Made by a program: the position numbers and the translations under genes
Assembly: GCF_902806685.2 (NCBI RefSeq)
Contig: NC_048546.1
Location: forward strand, 10,868,534-10,932,533
Reading direction: 5' to 3'
Length of the DNA stretch: 64,000 nucleotides
Source of the DNA: Maniola hyperantus
Lineage: Eukaryota; Arthropoda; Insecta; Lepidoptera; Nymphalidae
The notes under the pieces: generated by a model
Database searches by the model: none
Seen by the model: only the letters and a program-made list of their open reading frames with translations
Told to the model about the DNA's origin: nothing
Shown here: positions 33,390-44,712 of the stretch, in pieces
Layout of the letters: each line of letters begins with the position of its first letter
Numbering within the stretch: the first letter of the stretch is position 1

Positions 33390-34500
33390 GTAAGTATTTT
33401 GTGCCCAGACTCTCTGAATAGGAGGCCAATCTCATCTCTACATAGTATAGAACGTATACTTTAACTTTTTAACATTACTTAGCCTTATACAATTTACGCA
33501 AATAAACTTCTAGCTAAAATATACCTAACTAGTTCGTCGACCGGAAAATTGAAAACTAATGAGTAACAACAAGTGCCACGTGCATGCATGCACGATGCAT
33601 GGCACGGCATGCGATGCAATGGTAGTTCGCAAGTTCGCGGCAATCACTTACGTCACGATAACAGATTGTATGCGGCACGGCATTCATTTGTCCTGCGTGG
33701 GTGTGCTTTTGCATGCTTTTTAAAATTTAAATAAAATATGAGGGTAGTAATAAAATAATTGAGCGAAAAAATGACATAAGCGTGAAGACAAATACATAAT
33801 TATCACTACTCTAGAATATTTTGCGAGACAAGACGTGCTGAAATAGACCGCTGTGATTATTTTGATACATATCTACATTTTGGTTTCACTTCCGTCGCTT
33901 TGCCTTTCTTTGCCTTCACTTCGTTTTCGCTTCCCGTCTTCATCGCTTTGCCTTCGCTTCACTTAGTGAAAATAGAGTTACCTAAGTATAAACATAATAA
34001 ATATAAATATAGATAAACGAAACGAAAATAGATTACATAAACGAGCTAACAAGCAAGACGAAACGAATCAGTTCTATGGACGCACCACTTTGCGACAATC
34101 ATAAACACATTAATTTTATTAAAGACGCTAAAAAATGCTTTGTACATTTACAACGTTGTACTATCGTTAATTTCTTATTTTTTACTCATTTAAACCTGAA
34201 ATAAACAAATTTGATGAGTCGACGAAAGCCATTATACATGAATCAGCTGCTTAGTAGTTACAAAATCTATAGAGATGATACAGAAATAAAGACCTTATGA
34301 AAACATTATAAGATTTATATACGTTTGCAAATTTTACTGGTTAGGTACTATTTACAAAGTGTTCTTCGTAACAATCGACTTGAACAATTAATGTAGATTC
34401 TGATAGCGCTATTTGATTTGTATCTCGAGCTAACTGTAGGCTGATCTATGAGAATTGCGCCAATTATATTTCTATAGAGCAATCAAAGTTTATATAGGCT
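33390..34500. other. Interval without a supported gene
   Basis: Contains a palindromic GTGCATGCATGCAC string at about 33580-33593 within a CATGC-rich patch, and a CTTCGCTTTGCC/TTCACTTCG degenerate minisatellite at about 33886-33965. No coding sequence seen. Confidence 0.45.
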
Positions 34501-34583
34501 ACTAGATGATGCCCGCGACTTCGCGTGGATTTAGGTTTTTTTAAATATACCGTGGGTACTGTTTGATTTTCCGGAATAAAAAA
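34501..34583 (-). mobile_element. Helitron-like repeat 3' end
   Basis: ACTAGATGATGCCCGCGACT, TTCGCGTGGATTTAGG and TGATTTTCCGGAATAAAAAA. The hairpin is shortened (ACTTCGCGTGG) and only 83 bp remain. Confidence 0.8.
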
Positions 34584-34710
34584 AAGCGTGGTGTCGTGAT
34601 CATCGCCCTTAGCGCGAAGAAACAAACGGACATAGAACGTGCCCTAGGGATCTAAGCCAAGATTGGCAGGCCCTAACCGGTAAAATCCCGGCTAGATAAC
34701 AACAATGAGG

Positions 34711-34902
34711 TACAGTAGCCGGCAAGAAATGTTGTAAGTACATCGACCTTTAGAATGAGATTTCGGCTTTGTAGCCGTTTGTAGCGTTGTCTCTGTCTCT
34801 CATACCTATGTGACGTTTTGTCGGTCTCTACGACAGAGACAGCGCTCTACAAAACCGCTATCTTTTTCTGAAGGCCGATGTACAATATTTTCTGCCGCGT
34901 AC
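34711..34902. mobile_element. MITE-1, full copy
   Basis: TACAGTAGCCGGCAAGAAATG at the left and AATATTTTCTGCCGCGTAC at the right. The inner dyad is GTAGCGTTGTCTCTGTC against GACAGAGACAGCGCTCTAC, around CTATGTGACGTTTTGTCGG. It lies inside GC-richer DNA (34590-35100) that may itself be an LTR. Confidence 0.85.
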
Positions 34903-35067
34903 GTCTCCTTGCCCTTGGGTAAGGAGGCTATACCCTGAGGTCTGTACCCCCCCTTGGCCTTCGCCTAATCGGATAATACCCCATCGCATCTTCATCGTAG
35001 AGTTGGGGAGAGCGTAGGTGCATGTAAATGTGGGAAGACCTCCAGCCTTACGAAAGCGAGGTGGCGG

Positions 35068-35245
35068 GACAGGCTGCGTTTGTCGTTACAATGTCTCCAA
35101 GTACCGGCAAGCCCATTGTAAATTAAAGTTTGCAAGTTTGTGTGTTCTGTAATAATTCGTAGCGACAATGGTGGCGACCCAATTTCGCGGCGAAAGATTA
35201 ATTACGTGACTGTGTCAAAGCGATCCGATAATACCACCGCGGGCG
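35068..35245 (+). repeat. Direct repeat copy 1, LTR-end/leader-like
   Basis: Shares with 35571-35755 the blocks AAGTACCGGCAAG, an AATTAAAG/AATAAAAG polyadenylation-like signal, GTGTTCTGTAATAATTCG, GGCGACCCAATTTCGCGGCG, AAAGATTAATTACGTGACTG and ACCACCGCGGGCGGC. A poly(A)-like signal, a T-rich stretch and then TGGCGACCC (like a tRNA primer-binding site) is the order seen at the end of an LTR and the start of its leader. No gag or pol is present, so the LTR reading is only a possibility. The 106-codon frame at 35140 lies across it and is not supported as a gene. Confidence 0.6.
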
Positions 35246-35391
35246 GCAAAAATATTGAAGAGCAGTATGCGATATGCACTGCCCATCCTCCCACTACTAA
35301 AGAAGCAAACCAGAAACCTGGAAAAAATCGGTGTACATACATTGAAAAAAAAAAACGAATTGAGAACCACCTCCTTTTTGGGAGTCGGTTA

Positions 35392-35512
35392 AAAAAGCAA
35401 GCAATACACACCACCAACACAACACCACACAAATCTTCTAGAACACTATGTGTGTTCTAGATGATTAGCAAAGTACGCTTCACTCCGACACCGGAGCATC
35501 CTCAGGAGATAT
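35392..35512 (+). repeat. Dispersed repeat with CACCGGAGCATCCTCAGGAG, copy 1
   Basis: Matches 36546-36653: AAGCAAGCAATACACACCAC, ACACCACACAAATC, TCCGACACCGGAGCATCCTC and AGGAGAT. In this copy an inverted CTAGAACACTATGTGTGTTCTAG interrupts the block. Confidence 0.7.
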
Positions 35513-35570
35513 AGACACCACAATGCACAATTATTACTGTGCATTGTGCAGCTTCTAACGGCTTCGTTCC

Positions 35571-35755
35571 AAGCTGCACTTGCCAGTACAATGCCTTCAA
35601 GTACCGGCAAGCGGAGTGTAAATAAAAGTTTGAAAGTTTGTGTTTTCTGTAATAATTCGTGGCGACCCAATTTCGCGGCGAAAGATTAATTACGTGACTG
35701 TGTCAAAGCGATGCGATAAAACCACCGCGGGCGGCAAAAAGATTGAAGAGCTCTC
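35571..35755 (+). repeat. Direct repeat copy 2, LTR-end/leader-like
   Basis: Partner of 35068-35245, 503 bp away. It has a cleaner AATAAAAG and lacks the 8-bp AGCGACAA-type insertion before GGTGGCGACCC. Its right part ends in GATTGAAGAGCTC. Confidence 0.6.
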
Positions 35756-36545
35756 GGCTTACCCTATAAACGCGTAGGATAGGTATTGTGCAGAACCCAC
35801 TTTTGTGTTGAATCTTTTCTCAATTCAATACTTTTTCCAGGCTCTATTATCTCAGCAAACGTAGGTACTACGCAGAACATTTTTCGAACACTCTTTATTC
35901 TTATAAGAATTTTCTCTTTTATTTTCTTGGAAAGGTTTTTAAAGTGATTGCTAATTCATTATTTAAACAAAAAAGTTATTCAAGTTGTGCTATCCACCAG
36001 CTGGCGTGAGTTCCATAGGTACCTACTAGGCACCTACTAGCTCGTGGATAAAAAGGATTCTGCCGGATATGGTTCTGTCGCTGCCGAGTTTCTTGCTGGT
36101 TCTTCTCGGTAGGAAATTCATTCCGAACCAGTGGTAGATGCATTTGACGATACATAAGTAGGTACTTATAAAAGTTAAATTGATTAAAAATATTTTTATT
36201 TATTTATTTGTGTCTTCCCACGTGTGTGTACATAGGATACATACATACATAGGATCTACTGTTTTAAAAAATATATTTTTGTACCAAACAATTTTAATGA
36301 CATATTAAACTGATGACTATTTATATAATTTTGCAACAAATACTATCTATCCAGTCTACCTATATAAATAGTGGATCTATTGTTGTAAAGAAGCAGGCGT
36401 TGCTTTGCGGAAGTCCATGATATGCAATGAACCAAAAACTTTATTTGCTGTTATCCGCTGAAACAGGCCGAATCTGTATGATGCAACATGCAGCATGCGA
36501 AATGCACCGCCCGCCCTCCATCTGCTAACCATGCAGGAAAAGCAG
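35756..36545. other. Interval without a supported gene
   Basis: No domain in the short frames. A MITE-like edge was not found. AT-rich up to 36370. Confidence 0.4.
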
Positions 36546-36653
36546 CCACTCGGCAAGCAATACGCACCACCACCACGCAGCACCACACAAATCCCAAAAC
36601 ACACTCGACGCACGTTTCGCCCCGACACCGGAGCATCCTCAGGAGATGTAGAC
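36546..36653 (+). repeat. Dispersed repeat with CACCGGAGCATCCTCAGGAG, copy 2
   Basis: GGCAAGCAATACGCACCACC, GCAGCACCACACAAATCCCA, GCACGTTTCGCCCCGACACC and GGAGCATCCTCAGGAGATGT. The 145-codon minus-strand frame at 36377-36814 crosses it; it reads no known domain and is most likely repeat-derived. Confidence 0.7.
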
Positions 36654-36819
36654 CTTACCTTATGATCAGACACTGGTAGCACGTCTCCTGTGAAAAGCTT
36701 TGCAATATGAACACTTCTTTTTGTTGGAATTTTTTGCAGCCATTTTGAAGTCCGCACTGCCGCCATGCGTTTTGTGTGACCGAGGGTTAAAAAACCTGGA
36801 AGCATCGTTAGCAAGCAAT

Positions 36820-37319
36820 TTGCTAACGTCTTTCATAAATATATTTAAAATTAAAAGTTAATTAATTAATAATTTAAACTAAAACTAAAACCTTAAAAAA
36901 TATAATATAACTAAAATATATTATTAAAAGGAGTCCTTTTAGGCAAGGTTCCGAAAATAGGTACTGGCAGCGTTCCCCCTTTGAATATCTAGGCTAATTC
37001 TTTGTCCGAGGTATTCTTTCATAAATAGTGAGTAAATATCTTCCCTCTTGGTTATTGAAGGGCGCTATTTCACTGTAATTTGAAGTGTATTAAAGTAAGT
37101 TTATTGTGCAATTTTGGTTCATATTCTGTCGGGTAAGCGACTTGAGTAGATTTTCGCATTTACATTTGGGTACATTCGTAAATAATCCATGGCAAAAAAG
37201 TTGCAAAAGTTGTTGGCTTTAGTAATTGAACTAAACTTTAAAATTTATTACACTATTTAAATAAAACTTCCTAATGTTACCAAATTAATTATCTCAACCA
37301 CAGAATATATACCTACTTA
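36820..37319. other. Unassigned AT-rich DNA
   Basis: Nothing recognisable. AT-rich strings such as AATTAATTAATAATT occur near 36860. Confidence 0.4.
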
Positions 37320-37521
37320 ACTAGATGATGCCCGCGACTTCGTCCGCGTGGAATTAGGTTTTTCAAAAATCCCGTGGGAACTCTTTGATTTTCCGGGATA
37401 AAAAGTAGCCTTTGTCCTTGCCGGGATTTTCATCGAAATCGGTTAACCTGTTGGGCCGTGAAAAGCTAGCAGACAGACAGACAGACTGACACACTTTCGC
37501 ATTTATAATATTAGTATGGAT
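37320..37521 (-). mobile_element. Helitron-like repeat, body B
   Basis: ACTAGATGATGCCCGCGACT, CGTCCGCGTGGAATTAGGTT, TGGGCCGTGAAAAGCTAGCA, (GACA)n, and TTCGCATTTATAATATTAGT at the right end. The ATGCAAGCTATCTCTGTACC block is deleted. Confidence 0.9.
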
Positions 37522-38041
37522 ATTAGTATGGTGAGTGCGTCAACGCTCATAAAATATTTTCATATTTTAATACATTATAAAATTTTGTAACCTACGAGTA
37601 TCTACTATCCTAGCATCCATTTTATTTATACAAATCACAGAGATACAAAATTTTTGTATGCAAACGCTCCTTTTGTCAATTTTATATTGTACATTTTTTC
37701 AAGGTAGGGTCATAGCATCAGGTTATCGACCTGATGATTTGTATATTTCTGTAACCTCTGAACGTCGGAATGATTAATGACCCAAAACGATTCCCGGTCT
37801 TCGATTAAAGGGTCAAGGTCAAAGCTTTGGACCTCCCAAGTTATTGATTTGAAAGTATTTTTCATTGTGGAATTGATTAACCAGATATGGTAGCAACATT
37901 ATGAATACTAGCTTTCACTTAAATAACATTTGTAATTTGGATAAGTACTTTCAGAAAATAGTCGGACAAAACAATAGGTCTCGTATAAATTTAAAATGCT
38001 GTAAATTGTGAAGAATTGATGAAAAAACGAAATGCACCTTG

Positions 38042-38380
38042 ACGACCTCCCTGGCGCAGTGGTAAGCGCTGTGGTATTATTAGTGGGAGGTCCCGGGTTC
38101 GATTCCTGGCAGGGATTTGGAATTTTATAATTTCTAAATTTCTGGTCTGGTCTGGTGGGAGGCTTCGGCCGTGGCTAGTTACCACCCTACCGGCAAAGCC
38201 GTGCCGCCAAGCGATTTAGCGTTCCGGTACGATTGCGTGTAGAACCCAAAGGGGCATGGGTTTATTAAAAACTGCCTAACCCCTTCCAGGTTAGCCCACT
38301 TCCATCTTAGTCTGCATCGTCACTTACCACCAGGTGAGATTGCAGTCAAGGGCTAACTTGTATCTAAATAAAATAAAAAA
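38042..38380 (+). mobile_element. SINE-2 (tRNA-related), full copy
   Basis: Head ACCTCCCTGGCGCAGTGGTA (A box TGGCGCAGTGG) and GGTCCCGGGTTCGATTCCTG (B box GTTCGATTC). The body runs through GGCTTCGGCCGTGGCTAGTT, GCCGTGCCGCCAAGCGATTT and TTCCAGGTTAGCCCACTTCC to a CTAAATAAAATAAAAAAA tail. RNA polymerase III box spacing fits a tRNA-derived SINE. The best copy of the family here. Confidence 0.9.
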
Positions 38381-38430
38381 AATTTACTAAAAGTTATAGT
38401 TAGTTAAGTTCAGAGACTTCATGAAGGCGT

Positions 38431-38498
38431 TTACACTGCAGGATACGTATATTTTGGAGCACACTCTCCAAAATATACGTATCCTGCAGTGTAAACCA
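38431..38498. repeat. Perfect 31-bp hairpin
   Basis: The arm GTTTACACTGCAGGATACGT..ATATTTTGGAG is followed by the loop CACACT and then its exact reverse complement. A perfect 31-bp stem with a 6-nt loop is unusual for drift. It resembles a minimal palindromic MITE or a short hairpin precursor. Confidence 0.9.
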
Positions 38499-38984
38499 AA
38501 AAAAAAATTGACCTCGTTCTTCCTTTAACTTGCTACTATTGTAACGCAAGGCATCGTATGAGGTTGATATATGGCACTACATATATTGATAAACATTTTT
38601 TTCTTTATTCCCTGCACAGCTAAGTACTCCAAAGCAGAAGACCTCCAAAGAAGAAGATAGTATGGTCGTCATCTTTTTCATCAATCATCGCCAATTTCTT
38701 GAATCACAAATATTACGCGTTTATTGTCGTCGCGCCTTCAATCTGTCCAAGCCTTCAAACTATAAACGGGGGTGTACATTTTACAGCTTGTATTGTAGTC
38801 ACTTAGTGCAATGACTCATCCGTCGGCTCGCACGCGACCTGTCACTGTTTGCTTATCGCGATTTGCAATGCAGTGAAATATTAAAGACGGCAGTGGGTGC
38901 GTTTACCCTGGTTCTACACTGAATAGCAAAAAGTTTGAACTTTGCTCGCGTGATATAAAGTTACTACATTATTTTAAGTAGGTA

Positions 38985-39227
38985 TTTGGTGCCGGGAAAG
39001 GATATAGGTAAGTTTTGATTCCGGTAAATCAAACAATTCACAGGGGTTTTCAAAAAAATCTAAATAATTACTTGCGGCATCATAATATTACACAACAATA
39101 TTGTACAACTACATATAATATAGATAGTTTGCATCTTGGAGACGGGAATAGGCTACTTTTTATTGGATATCAAAATACTTCAAACGGGAGTTTCAAATAC
39201 CTAAATCCACGCGAACGAAAATCTAGT
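38985..39227 (+). mobile_element. Helitron-like repeat, body B, two decayed pieces
   Basis: First piece GGGAAAGGATATAGGTAAGT to CAGGGGTTTTCAAAAAAATCT. Second piece TAGATAGTTTGCATCTTGGA, ACGGGAATAGGCTACTTTTT, CTAAATCCACGCGAACGAAA and CTAGT at 39223-39227. The hairpin is deleted from the second. Confidence 0.7.
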
Positions 39228-39984
39228 GAAAAGTTTGCCGGGATATCTGGGAAACGCACTGCTGCGTAACGTCATACTGTCGCTGCGTTTAGTGCATGCA
39301 ATGTGTATGAGTTGCGTTGATACATACTAAAGGTGACAGCAGATATATCAACTGAGAAAAGGGATTCCCGCTCCTTACCCTTTCGCAGTGGAAGGCGGGC
39401 AGTAGGCGCGGATACTGCAAGTCAACCACGCACCGCACTGTAGTTCGTGAGCTTGTCCCGAGACGAAGCAAATAACTCTACCATTCCGATTAGTGTGCGT
39501 TGCAGTAAAGAGTTTCATACAAAGAAAACTGGATGGCTCGAGTTGATACGGTGACGTTCCCTTTCCGAGTTGATATTGTGTGCTATGACCTTAAGGAACC
39601 CTTGCCTTATACACCCCTTGAATTAATATGTAGAGAAGAAAAGTACAGACATAAGCAATCTATACGAGTACTATTACTTTGTACGTATCCCCTAGCTAGT
39701 AGGGTCAGAGGAAGGTTCAGAAGGGTGTAGTGTTCGACTTGATCTCAACTTTGATTGCACGTGTGTTTATTCGCTCTTTTATTAATGAACTCTATTCTTT
39801 TTAGATCCCCATATTTGTTCTGATCAAAATAGTTTTTGCCCCATGTCTTCAAAATAATTGAAGATGCGTAGTTTCTTTGTTCATCTTAAATGTTAAATAT
39901 TCTAATAAGTTAAATATTCTGTAACGTTGTAATGTAGCAGAGATGAAGTTATAGGTTCGAGCGAGTAGTGTGGATTTGTGATAA
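39228..39984. other. Interval without a supported gene
   Basis: A 65-codon frame from an ATG at 39533 (39533-39730) has no domain I know. No splice or promoter evidence supports it. Confidence 0.35.
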
Positions 39985-40306
39985 ACTAGATGATTCCTGC
40001 GACTTTGTCCACGTGGATTTAGGTATTTAATAATCCCGTGGGAACTATTTTCCGCGAAAAAAATAGCCTACATCAGTTACCTGAATGCAATCTGTCTCTT
40101 TACCAAATAGATGATTCCCGCGACTTTATTCACATGGATTAAAGTTTTTAAAAATTCCGCGAGAACTCTTCGATTTTCCGGGACAAGAAATATCTATGTC
40201 CGTCACCGGGATGCATGAGGCTATCTATGTACCACACGTCCAAATCGGTTAAAACTTAAAACGGATGGAACGACAGACAAATAAGTACACTTTCGCATTT
40301 GCAATG
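39985..40306 (-). mobile_element. Helitron-like repeats, body B, head-to-tail pair
   Basis: Two copies in the same orientation. 39985-40108 is truncated at its body (ends CTGTCTCTTTACCAAA). It is followed at once by a second copy starting ATGATTCCCGCGACTTTATT and ending TTCGCATTTGCAATGG at 40306. An insertion of one copy into the other, or a strand-slip array, would both give this. Confidence 0.75.
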
Positions 40307-40309
40307 GTC

Positions 40310-42425
40310 GGTAAAAACTAAAAACCATTGAAAAATTATTGTGTGCGAGAGAAAACACTGCTTACTTTTGAAAATGATCAAACAGAAACAAACAATTAAA
40401 CTCTACCGGATGTTAGACAGCTAGACAAAGCAATTTCCTTATTAAAGTCCGCTTTACAAAGCCACTTAAGTAATTTACTTAAAATACTAAATTACCGCAT
40501 AAACCACTTTGCTAAGTAAAGTAGGTGAGGTAAAGAATAAAATGTTTTAGTTTAAAACTGTGAAACCCTGGGCATCTACCGTGCCGAAAGAAAAACACCC
40601 AATTGTTTCGTCCGGTTCGCGCAGAGGAAACAAAGGCCTAAAAGCGGCTGTGTTTTTTCATCACATTCCAATTTTCCTATGTCCAAGTCAAAAGAGGATT
40701 TAATTCAGGGTGTTCGGAGTATTCAGGGTAGGTATAGTGCATTCAATATTAACTGGCGTGTTTCCACTTGATACCGTCATTAGCAATAGCAATAGGATTA
40801 AGTCGTGACGGGTGAATTCAAAAGTATCAACACTGGTTGGTTTGCAACAAACTCCTTTAAAAATGAATGGGCTCTATGAGTGTTTGGTTTATTCCCCTAT
40901 TGTTTACGTGGCATGTCGAACCTAATCCTATTGTTATTGCTTATGACAGTCTCAAGTGGAAACATGACAGTTAATATAGAATGCGCTATAGTTTGGCCTA
41001 GTATTGACAGCGCTTATTCACCAATTTATACATTCCACTTGCAAAAAACACGGTTTTTAAGAATCCTTCAACTTCAACGACCATGATTGGTCTTCCAATA
41101 GACTTGACCAGCCCACTGCCATCAAATATGATCCTCCACCTCCTTCGCCCACGCTTCCCGTTACTTTTAGAAGTTCACCGATTCGTAAATAAAACTAGAA
41201 ATCGTCCCACATTGCGTTTGCCGTTTACCAGTACGAAATATTCACTCCAAAACATGCCCGCCCCAGGAGTCATCTTTTTAGCAACAGAAATTCCCATTGA
41301 TACTTCAGCTAGAGAAATCCTTTGAGTTCCGAAATTTCTTCGTGCTGTATTCTTTATACCTTAGGAAGACTCCAAACATAGCGCGCTGAGCAATTTTGTA
41401 TTCATGGACGAATCCAAATGTCAGTGTCCACGTTTCCACGCTATACTTAGGTCATTTGAGGCGATACTCATTGTAAACTTTTGCCATTAGGTACAAGTAC
41501 AAGTGGTAAATGTGGTATAATGAAAACAAAAGTAACAAAACACGACGACGATGAGACGAAAAAGACACGCGGTGCGTTCTGTTTTTTTGATACTTATTTT
41601 TCATTACATCCGTATATCGCTTGTGACTTGGACCACAGTATTGCATATTCGAGTACCCCCCTTGTTATGTTAGCTGTTGCGGAATTACTTTTTTTTAATT
41701 CCCCGTCAGCACACGCTAGGTGTTGTATATTCATTAGAATCGACATGAAAGAGGGTTTTCGCTTTTAAACAATTACTTGTTTTCCGACTTTTATCCACCA
41801 TCGCTATTCGAGACCCCATTGTGTTTGGGGTCAATGTATTCCTACGATTTTGTTTCTTTCTCAGAAATGGTAGCGTGTTTTACATATAATATACTTACCT
41901 ACTAGTTACTACTAATTGTTGCATTGTATCGCTTTTGATTGCTTATAATTGTTGCCGAAAATTCGAAGAAAATGAGAAGAGTTTATAGGCCTTTTTCTTG
42001 TGTTGTGTTGATAACATTTTATTCGTCTTTACCTGCGTTGTTTGGCAGGAAACAAAGAAAATTACTTACATAATTTTTTGGAAATTGTATTGATAATACT
42101 ATTATACACAGGTAACAGGACGTGATTTGCAAGTATCTAAATAAGAATAAAAATAATATATAAAATATCTTTTCCAAAACTCTCGTGAAATTTCTTTACA
42201 AAGAAAAATGTTTGCATGTTTGCCAACAATCAAATAATAGACGTACCTTTTTTTGTTTAATTCACATAACTCATGCGATTTGCAATTGCAGGCTTTCAGA
42301 TCTACGAGTAAGTACGGGTAAACAGTAAACACTTAAGATAATTACAATATTCACACGACAAATTACGTGACGAACAACCCCCGTCGCCCATTTTGCTTTT
42401 CTAATAATTTCCATGCATGCTTTTT
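40310..42425. other. Long interval without a supported gene
   Basis: Short frames at 40880, 41083 and 41481 lack known domains; the 80-codon one at 41083-41325 has a vaguely LINE-like composition but no diagnostic motif. No repeat boundaries identified. Confidence 0.4.
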
Positions 42426-42987
42426 CAGTGCCGGCTTAACGCCTTATGGTGCAGGGTGTGCAGCGCACACGGGCGCAGGGTCCTAGGGGCGCCAAGCACC
42501 GCGACGCCTCCAAAGAGCATGTGCCACTCACGGCGTTCTCTTTTCTAAATCAAAATATGTTTTTGAATTAACGACAAAGTTGTGGTTTTTATTGTTGTAA
42601 GCCTTTCTTAAAATGTTACTAATCGACTAACCCGACAAGGGGGCGTACCGCAATCGAAGTAAATGGGATTCTGCTTCTCAACATCACCATTTGCACCTGA
42701 ATTTCCGATCACCTGTCAACATAATCTGTAACTGTAAGTAGATAGTATTCAACTTTGATTACGTGGCTACTAGAGGGCGTCAGGGTATTGATTGCAGGCT
42801 TTGATCCTGAATCAACGATTGTATATGTCAAATATTAGGCTGTGGTGACGTAATATCATAGAAAATAGAGCTACCTGCGTCAAATATTTGACGCCTGCCA
42901 GTGACGTCAAAGCCTCGACGTTTTGTTAGAAGTTCCCTAACTGTCGTGAACTGTGCCCGGGCGCTACATGGTCTAGAGCCGACCCTG
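42426..42987. mobile_element. hAT-like MITE, about 560 bp
   Basis: Ends CAGTGCCGGCTTAACGCC and GGTCTAGAGCCGACCCTG form an imperfect TIR of the CAGNGNCGGCT type used by hAT elements. Flanks TGCTTTTT (42418-42425) and TGCATTTT (42988-42995) match at seven of eight bases. No transposase frame lies inside. Confidence 0.75.
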
Positions 42988-42995
42988 TGCATTTT

Positions 42996-43484
42996 CCCCG
43001 CCTTTGTGTGAAACTTTTAAACAATTCCCAGCAATGTATCACAGTTTGATATTAATGAAGGGTTCATGCGACACGGAATGGTTCTCTCTGTGACAACCAC
43101 CAATCATGGTTTAAAAATGGAAAAACGTTGTTTTTACTCTAACACCCTCGCCGTATGAAATTAAACTCTATATCACAAGCCTTAAAATTGTTTTTTTGAT
43201 GTCTCTGACTCCAGGGAATAATAGTTGTGGAGTTCGCAACAAAATAGGCTAGTAAAATCGCAGTCCAAAATGCATATGGGGTAAATTGCCGTAAAAATAA
43301 CTGGAACGCGATTCATTGGCTTTGCAATTCTGGGTATTGTGAAAAATGTAGTCTCTATAATAGAGAAATTGGAACAAAAATGAATTCATCCAAACTTAAT
43401 TCTAAAGGGTAAACTGGGATGTAGGTAGGTTTTCCTTTTTTTCGAAACGTTTCGTGGGGTTCCACATAATGTAACTCAACTAAA
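42996..43484. other. Unassigned DNA
   Basis: Nothing recognisable up to the LINE cluster at 43.5 kb. Confidence 0.4.
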
Positions 43485-44079
43485 TCCATCCATCAGCATG
43501 TATGCGTCGATTGCTGCCTGATTGACTGGCCTTTTGGAGAACGGACACCACTGAAGGTGACAGGACCAGAACCTATCGTTCCCATACCCTTCAGTGAGTA
43601 TAAAACCTGGTTGCATGAACTAACACTAAAAGAACATTCGAAACTATGGGCTAACACAACAGACTGCAGGCAAGCAAAAGAGGCTTTCCCCAACATAGAC
43701 AAACGACAAACTAACATACTACTCCGCCTGGACAGAGGTAAACTTAGGAAGGTGGTGGGACTCATAACAGGGCATAGCCCACTAAACAAACACCTTTTCG
43801 TTATAGGTGTCACCGACAATCCTCTGTGCAGGGCCTGCATGGAGGTCGATGAAACACCGACGCACGTACTCCTGGAGTGTACGGGCGTAGCAGATCAACG
43901 CGAGCGCCATTTAGGATCCCCGACCTCACTCCATGAAGCCCTCGGCAACCTGGGCGGTCTATTTGGCTTCTGGAGCGAGCTTGGATGGCTGGAGTGAAGA
44001 CTTCGGCAGGGAGGGGCAATGTACGCACAACAGACGGAAACGTTTAAGTGCGGAAACCAGCCCAGAGCGAAGAAGAAGA
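43485..44079 (+). mobile_element. LINE with RNase H and CCHC tail, 3' end (R1/I-like)
   Basis: Encodes the end of a LINE polyprotein. First comes the last part of an RNase H domain, HVCVDCCLIDW at 43497-43529. It corresponds to the usual H-V-G-V-D-G-N-E-x-A-D motif with both glycines changed to cysteine. A long frame follows (43557-43997) with TGHSPLNKHLFVIG and LCRACMEVDETPTHVLLEC, a zinc-knuckle-like C-x2-C-x8-H-x4-C pattern, ending at ELGWLE and a stop at 43995-43997. The 3' UTR has CAATGTACGCACAACAGACG and a (GAA)n end. 5'-truncated, with damaged RNase H residues, so it is not functional. Confidence 0.85.
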
Positions 44080-44254
44080 ACGGACACCACACAGCATAGG
44101 GTCCTCGGCCTTTCACATCCACCCGCTCCTCTCCGTTCAGTCCAGCGTGCTGGAGGTCGTCCCGGACTGCGCTTACGGTACGTGAACTTCCAGAACGCGG
44201 CTGCAGTTTTCGGTTCCTCGACAGACATCCATTCCATTTGATCGGATCCAAAGA

Positions 44255-44712
44255 TGACTTGTGGACGATCCCAAACTAACTGGCTCGTTGGAAAGCTTGG
44301 AGCGCTGCAGAAACGTAAGCTCTCTTTGCGTGTTCTATCGCTTCTATAATGCGGAGTGCTCTGAAGAGTTGTTTGATCTCATTCCACCCTCCTTTTTCTA
44401 CAACCGCACCGCACGTCACCGCAAACAATTTCACCCTCACCACCTGACCTGGGTATCTGGTGCACTTCGACCGCTCGTTGTGCCAGATACTTTTTTCCAC
44501 GCCCATGCAAACTGTGGAATCAACTCCCTTTGACGGTGTTCCCAATATATTACAACATGGGGTTATTCAAGGGGCAGACCAACAAATTCCTGAAAGGCTG
44601 GCGACGCATTGGTGGTTCCTCTGGTACTGCAAATGTTCATGGGTGGCGGTAATCACTTAACATCAGGTGACCCGCCTACTCATTTGCTCGCCATTGTTAT
44701 AAAAAAAATCAC
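44255..44712 (+). mobile_element. CR1-like LINE, C-terminus and 3' UTR
   Basis: Translates as DDPKLTGSLESLE, SLCVFYRFYNAECSEELFDL, NRTARHRKQFHPHHL in one frame. After a frameshift near 44450-44520 it continues KLWNQLPLTVFPIYYNMGLF, then KGQTNKFLKGWRRIGGSS and a stop near 44650. The 3' UTR is TCACTTAACATCAGGTGACC, CGCCTACTCATTTGCTCGCC and an A-run at 44700-44708. Shares its end with 31831-32015. The stretch 44080-44254 between this and the previous LINE is not assigned; its minus strand reads KRSPGRPPARWTE, a weak RTE-like motif. Confidence 0.8.

Noticed and set aside
35140..35460. 106-codon frame
   Set aside because: It crosses the LTR-like direct repeat and another dispersed repeat; the encoded text has no gag or other domain.
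36377..36814. 145-codon minus-strand frame
   Set aside because: It is long, but it crosses a repeat shared with 35.4 kb and shows no domain. Probably repeat-derived.
41083..41325. 80-codon frame resembling a LINE C-terminus
   Set aside because: No diagnostic motif could be aligned with the LINE remnants in the window.
43893..44251. Several 90-118-codon minus-strand frames at 43.8-44.3 kb
   Set aside because: They are antisense shadows of the two LINE C-termini. Only KRSPGRPPARWTE is faintly RTE-like, and it was not enough for a call.
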